Shown here piece after piece: positions 14,482 through 17,633 of a stretch of DNA of 17,633 nt. The position numbers and the translations under genes were made by a program. Source of the stretch: an uncultured Eubacteriales bacterium (GTDB lineage Bacteria > Bacillota > Clostridia > Lachnospirales > Lachnospiraceae); contig URMF01000059.1 of NCBI GenBank assembly GCA_900548855.1, forward strand, positions 1-17,633, given 5' to 3'. A model generated the notes under the pieces. The model worked only from the letters and a program-made list of their open reading frames with translations. It was not told where the DNA came from and made no database searches. Position 1 is the stretch's first letter; each line of letters starts with the position of its first letter.

Positions 14482-15741
14482 GTGGATTCCTTGAAAGCAA
14501 TCAGTGTAAAAGAAGTCGACAAACTAAAAGGGAGTATAGAAATCCAGGGGTCGAAAAATACGGTTTTGCCAATTATGGCGGCAACCTTATTAAGTTCCGG
14601 TGTGTCAGTGATACACAATTGTCCTGTGATTGAGGATGTGTTGGTTATGTGCCAGCTTCTTGAATGTCTTCATGTAAAGACAGAACTTACAGGGCATGTA
14701 CTTACCATTGATACGACCAATGCATCTTATGAGCCTCTGCCGTATTCTCTGACCGGAAAGCTCAGGTCCTCTATTTTATTACTGGGCCCCATTCTTGCAA
14801 GATGGAAAAGAGCAGAGCTTGGAATGCCCGGCGGTTGTGCCATCGGTATGCGTCCGGTTGATATTCATTTGGAAGGCTTTATGAAAATGAATGTGGATGT
14901 CAAGCTGCATAAAGATGTTTTGACCTGTGATACCTTTTATTTACAGGGATGTGAATACCATCTGCGGTTCCCAAGCGTGGGTGCTACAGAGAATTTGATT
15001 ATGGCAGCTGTGGGTGCTAAAGGCAGAACCATTTTGCGTGGTGTAGCAAAGGAACCGGAGATTATAGAGCTTTGCAGCTATCTCTTATCCATGGGTGCCC
15101 TGATTGAGGGGGTTGGAACGGATGTATTGATTATCAAGGGAACAAAGGAGTTGACAGCCTGTGATTACTGTAATGTATATGACCGCATTGTTGCCGGAAC
15201 ATATCTGCTGATGGCAGCAGCGGTGCCAAGTGATATCAGGCTTTCTGGAATTGATGATATTCATTACATGAAAAATATTATTAAAACCGTTTCCAGGCTT
15301 GGCGTTAATGTGGTGCGCTTTGAAGACTGTTTAAGTGTACAGTCCTTTGGAAAGGTGGAGGGGGGAGATTTTAAAACCGGTATATACCCGGAATTTCCAA
15401 CCGATTTACAACCTGTGCTTCTTGCTGTATTATTAAAGTCGGACCGGAACAGTACCATAACGGAAACGGTATTTGAAAACCGTTTCGGAATCGTAAAAGA
15501 ATTAGAAAAGCTGGGCGCCGATGTGCAGGTTAAGGGGCAGACTGCGGCATTACAGGGAAATACAGCATTGCAGGGGCATACAGTAAAAGCCACGGATTTA
15601 AGGCAGGGGGCGGCTCTGGTAGCAGCCGGACTTATCAGTAAAGGCTATACAACGGTAACGGATATTTCTTACATTCAACGGGGCTATGAAGATATTGTAA
15701 GGGATTTGCAATGTCTGGGAGTGGAAATTGCATATGTATAA
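14482..15741 (+). CDS. murA: UDP-N-acetylglucosamine 1-carboxyvinyltransferase MurA
   Basis: A 419-residue cytoplasmic enzyme that transfers enolpyruvate from PEP to UDP-GlcNAc, the first committed step of peptidoglycan synthesis. The frame is open back into ftsW; GTG 14482 is proposed because it gives the normal length and has GCAGGG 7 nt upstream (TTG 14491 is an alternative). Key residues: GSKN (23-26, Lys25/Asn26), Arg106 in LLGPILAR, PGGCAIGMRP (116-125) with the catalytic, fosfomycin-reactive Cys119 and Arg124, FPTDLQP (305-311, Asp307) and QRGYED (399-404). A short ALQGN/ALQGH duplication lies at 356-366. Clostridia often carry two MurA copies; this one sits between ftsW and divIB, where many clusters have murG or murB. 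Confidence 0.95.
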   Translation: MDSLKAISVKEVDKLKGSIEIQGSKNTVLPIMAATLLSSGVSVIHNCPVIEDVLVMCQLLECLHVKTELTGHVLTIDTTNASYEPLPYSLTGKLRSSILLLGPILARWKRAELGMPGGCAIGMRPVDIHLEGFMKMNVDVKLHKDVLTCDTFYLQGCEYHLRFPSVGATENLIMAAVGAKGRTILRGVAKEPEIIELCSYLLSMGALIEGVGTDVLIIKGTKELTACDYCNVYDRIVAGTYLLMAAAVPSDIRLSGIDDIHYMKNIIKTVSRLGVNVVRFEDCLSVQSFGKVEGGDFKTGIYPEFPTDLQPVLLAVLLKSDRNSTITETVFENRFGIVKELEKLGADVQVKGQTAALQGNTALQGHTVKATDLRQGAALVAAGLISKGYTTVTDISYIQRGYEDIVRDLQCLGVEIAYV

Positions 15742-15751
15742 AGGATAAAAT

Positions 15752-16519
15752 ATGAGTAATAGACAGGATAATGTTATACAATTCAAAAAGAAGAGGAAGG
15801 GTGTCATTGCAGGAGGGGTACTGTGCACTGCTATTATTTTATTGGTGATACTTTTCACGTGTTTTAATATTAATGAGATAGAAGTGACAGGAAACAAACA
15901 CTATTCCAAGGAGCAGATTAAGGATTTTGTATTATCAGATGGATATATTGATAATACAATCCTTTTGATGCTGAAAAATAAGATACATCCCATTGAAAAT
16001 ATTCCTTTTATAGCGAAGCTGGATATTGATTATGTAAATGCCCATAAAATTACATTGACGGTATATGAAAAAGCCATGGCAGGCTGCATCGAATACATGA
16101 ATCAATACGTCTATTTTGACCAGGATGGGTATGTATTAGAGATATCCCAGACTAAGATAGAGGATACGCCCTGTATTACAGGAATGTCCTTTAACAGTAT
16201 AGAGCTTCATGAGAAGCTTCCGATAGAGGATAAGAAACGGTTTAAGACTATTTTAAAGCTGACCCAGCTGATTCAGAAATATGAGCTGCAGATTGAATCC
16301 ATAAAATTTACATCAGAGGGAGAGATTATTCTTGGATATGAGGATATCAAAATTGAGCTGGGAGACGGAAGCAATTTAGAGGAGCAGCTGATTGACCTGG
16401 GTCAGATTTTGGAAAAGTTAAAGGGCAAAAAAGGGACGCTGGACATGAAAGATTTTGATGCAGCTTCTGGAAAGACATCCTTTAAGCCGGATAAAGCAGA
16501 TGAAAAGCAAAAAAATTAA
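15752..16519 (+). CDS. divIB: cell division protein DivIB/FtsQ
   Basis: A 255-residue bitopic protein. ATG 15752 follows AAGGAT, which overlaps the murA stop. A short basic cytoplasmic tail (FKKKRKG) is followed by one membrane segment (about 17-38) and a POTRA domain (about 38-108, beginning FNINEIEVTGNKHYSKEQI), then a beta-rich domain to ~225 and a Lys/Asp-rich tail that is probably unstructured. It forms a complex with FtsL and DivIC that controls septal wall synthesis. The POTRA onset and position between murA and ftsZ make the call solid although the rest is poorly conserved. Confidence 0.92.
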   Translation: MSNRQDNVIQFKKKRKGVIAGGVLCTAIILLVILFTCFNINEIEVTGNKHYSKEQIKDFVLSDGYIDNTILLMLKNKIHPIENIPFIAKLDIDYVNAHKITLTVYEKAMAGCIEYMNQYVYFDQDGYVLEISQTKIEDTPCITGMSFNSIELHEKLPIEDKKRFKTILKLTQLIQKYELQIESIKFTSEGEIILGYEDIKIELGDGSNLEEQLIDLGQILEKLKGKKGTLDMKDFDAASGKTSFKPDKADEKQKN

Positions 16520-16559
16520 AAAAATATGTAAATTTTAAGAATATTCATAAAATAGAGGG

Positions 16560-16588
16560 TTGATTATTTTACTAAAAAACAGTATTAT
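16560..16588 (+). promoter_or_regulatory. sigma-A-type promoter before ftsZ
   Basis: TTGATT (16560-16565), 17-nt spacer, TATTAT (16583-16588), in the AT-rich 123-nt gap between divIB and ftsZ. Start near 16595 would give a ~48-nt leader. A dedicated promoter fits the high FtsZ level that cells need. Confidence 0.6.
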
Positions 16589-16628
16589 ATATGTATATGT
16601 TTACTAATAGAGAAGAAAAATTTATATA

Positions 16629-16645
16629 AGGAGGATATAACCTTG
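16629..16645 (+). promoter_or_regulatory. ribosome binding site deciding the TTG start of ftsZ
   Basis: AGGAGG at 16629-16634 with an 8-nt spacer to TTG 16643. No ATG is available in frame before the conserved nucleotide-binding motif, so the TTG is the credible start. Confidence 0.85.
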
Positions 16646-17633
16646 CTTGAAATAAAAACGTTCGAAGAAAAGGGACCTGCTAAAATCCTGGTGATTGGCG
16701 TAGGTGGAGCTGGTAACAATGCAGTTAATAGAATGGTGGATGAGAACATCAATGGTGTTGACCTGATTGCCATTAATACAGATAAACAGGTGTTGGCGAC
16801 ATCTAAGGCACCTACGAAGATTCAGATTGGTGAAAAGCTGACAAAGGGGCTTGGCGCAGGTGCAAAGCCTGAGGTTGGTGCAGGTGCAATTGAAGAGAAC
16901 AGAGAAGAGATTACAGAGCTGGTAAAGGATGCCGATATGGTATTTGTTACCTGTGGTATGGGTGGAGGCACCGGAACCGGTGCAGCTCCGGTAGTTGCTG
17001 AGATTGCTAAGAATCTTGGAATTTTGACGGTAGGCGTTGTGACAAAGCCATTTTCATTTGAGGGTAAGCCTCGTATGAACAATGCACTTGCCGGTATTGA
17101 TAGATTGAAGGGCAATGTAGATACTTTGATTGTTGTTCCGAATGATAAGCTGTTACAGATTTGTGATAAGCGGACAACCATTCCGGATGCCCTTAAGAAA
17201 GCAGATGAAGTATTACAGCAGGGTGTTCAGGGTGTTACTGATTTGATTCAGAGTCCTGGTATTATCAATCTTGACTTTGCGGATATCCAGTCTGTTATGC
17301 GGGACAAGGGTATTGCACATATTGGTATCGGACGCGGAAGCGGAGAGGATAAGGCTGTTGAGGCAATTAAGCAGGCTATGGAGTCTCCGTTACTTGAGAC
17401 AACTGTTTCCGGTGCAACGGATATAATTATTAATTTTGCCGGCAATATTGGAATGATTGAAGCTTACGATGCAGTTAACTATTTAACAGAGGCTGCAGGT
17501 GAAGATGTGAATATTATATTTGGTACAGTTGACAATGAGACTCTCGGAGATGAGGTCAGCATTACTATTATTGCAACCGGTATTGAGCAGGCTGCTAAGA
17601 GAAATGCATATGGCAGTTTTTCACAGCCAACCG
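16643..17633 (+). CDS. ftsZ: cell division GTPase FtsZ (3' truncated by window edge)
   Basis: The first 330 residues of the tubulin-like protein that polymerises into the Z ring at midcell. The start is TTG 16643 (MLEIKTFEEKGPAKILVIGV), set by a strong ribosome binding site. Motifs: GVGGAGNNAVNRM (19-31), the GTP-binding G-box CGMGGGTGTGAAP (104-116), FSFEGKPRMNNA (138-149) and the T7 catalytic loop NLDFADIQSVM (209-219), which activates GTP hydrolysis in the neighbouring subunit. The C-terminal part of the second domain reaches EVSITIIATGI; the variable linker and the C-terminal peptide that binds FtsA/SepF lie beyond the window. ftsA is not upstream, in contrast to many clusters. Confidence 0.98.
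   Translation, partial: MLEIKTFEEKGPAKILVIGVGGAGNNAVNRMVDENINGVDLIAINTDKQVLATSKAPTKIQIGEKLTKGLGAGAKPEVGAGAIEENREEITELVKDADMVFVTCGMGGGTGTGAAPVVAEIAKNLGILTVGVVTKPFSFEGKPRMNNALAGIDRLKGNVDTLIVVPNDKLLQICDKRTTIPDALKKADEVLQQGVQGVTDLIQSPGIINLDFADIQSVMRDKGIAHIGIGRGSGEDKAVEAIKQAMESPLLETTVSGATDIIINFAGNIGMIEAYDAVNYLTEAAGEDVNIIFGTVDNETLGDEVSITIIATGIEQAAKRNAYGSFSQPT

Noticed and set aside
14439..14633. 64-codon frame overlapping the start of murA
   Set aside because: Shadow frame of the clearly coding murA; no conserved features.

Overview
The window is a chromosomal piece of a low-GC Gram-positive bacterium, most likely a member of the Clostridia (Lachnospiraceae-like). Evidence: strong AGGAGG ribosome binding sites, TTG starts, sigma-A-type promoters, an MraZ/RsmH/FtsL/PBP/MraY/MurD/FtsW/DivIB/FtsZ gene order, SpoVD-like penicillin-binding proteins and a Cys-rich RsmH. 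Every supported gene is on the + strand. The family assignment is an inference from gene content and protein style.

Region 1 (1-1774) holds the 3' end of a class III nucleotidyl cyclase gene and a close-packed gene of unknown function with an internal repeat of a Gly-Asp-Tyr/Phe-x-x-Thr-Tyr type motif. Region 2 (1775-4188) holds a terminator-like hairpin overlapping a good promoter, then a remnant of a tyrosine-integrase gene (its N-terminal arm-binding domain only) that runs in frame into ychF, then lgt and a strong rho-independent terminator. Region 3 (4189-4619) is a mostly empty, A-rich leader ending in a well-formed promoter, five GTGG repeats at exact 10-nt spacing (an MraZ operator) and two copies of a 13-bp dyad that flank them.

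Region 4 (4620-17633, running off the right edge) is the division and cell wall (dcw) cluster: mraZ, rsmH, ftsL, two tandem class B PBPs, mraY, murD, ftsW/spoVE, murA, divIB/ftsQ and ftsZ (3' truncated). It lacks the murE, murF, murG and murC usually found in such clusters, and murA sits where murG/murB would be expected. The genes cover the cytoplasmic start (MurA), a middle step (MurD), the first membrane step (MraY), septal polymerisation and cross-linking (FtsW plus PBPs), the divisome scaffold (FtsL, DivIB, FtsZ) and transcriptional control (MraZ). Internal promoters appear before mraY and ftsZ, and weaker ones may lie before the second PBP and murA.

The points most worth a second look are the integrase-ychF in-frame junction, the paired dyad plus MraZ-box operator, the identically spaced SpoVD-type cysteines in both PBPs, and the KTA (instead of KTG) motif in the second PBP. 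No new multi-gene defence or mobile system is visible. No tRNA, rRNA, CRISPR array or intact mobile element was seen.
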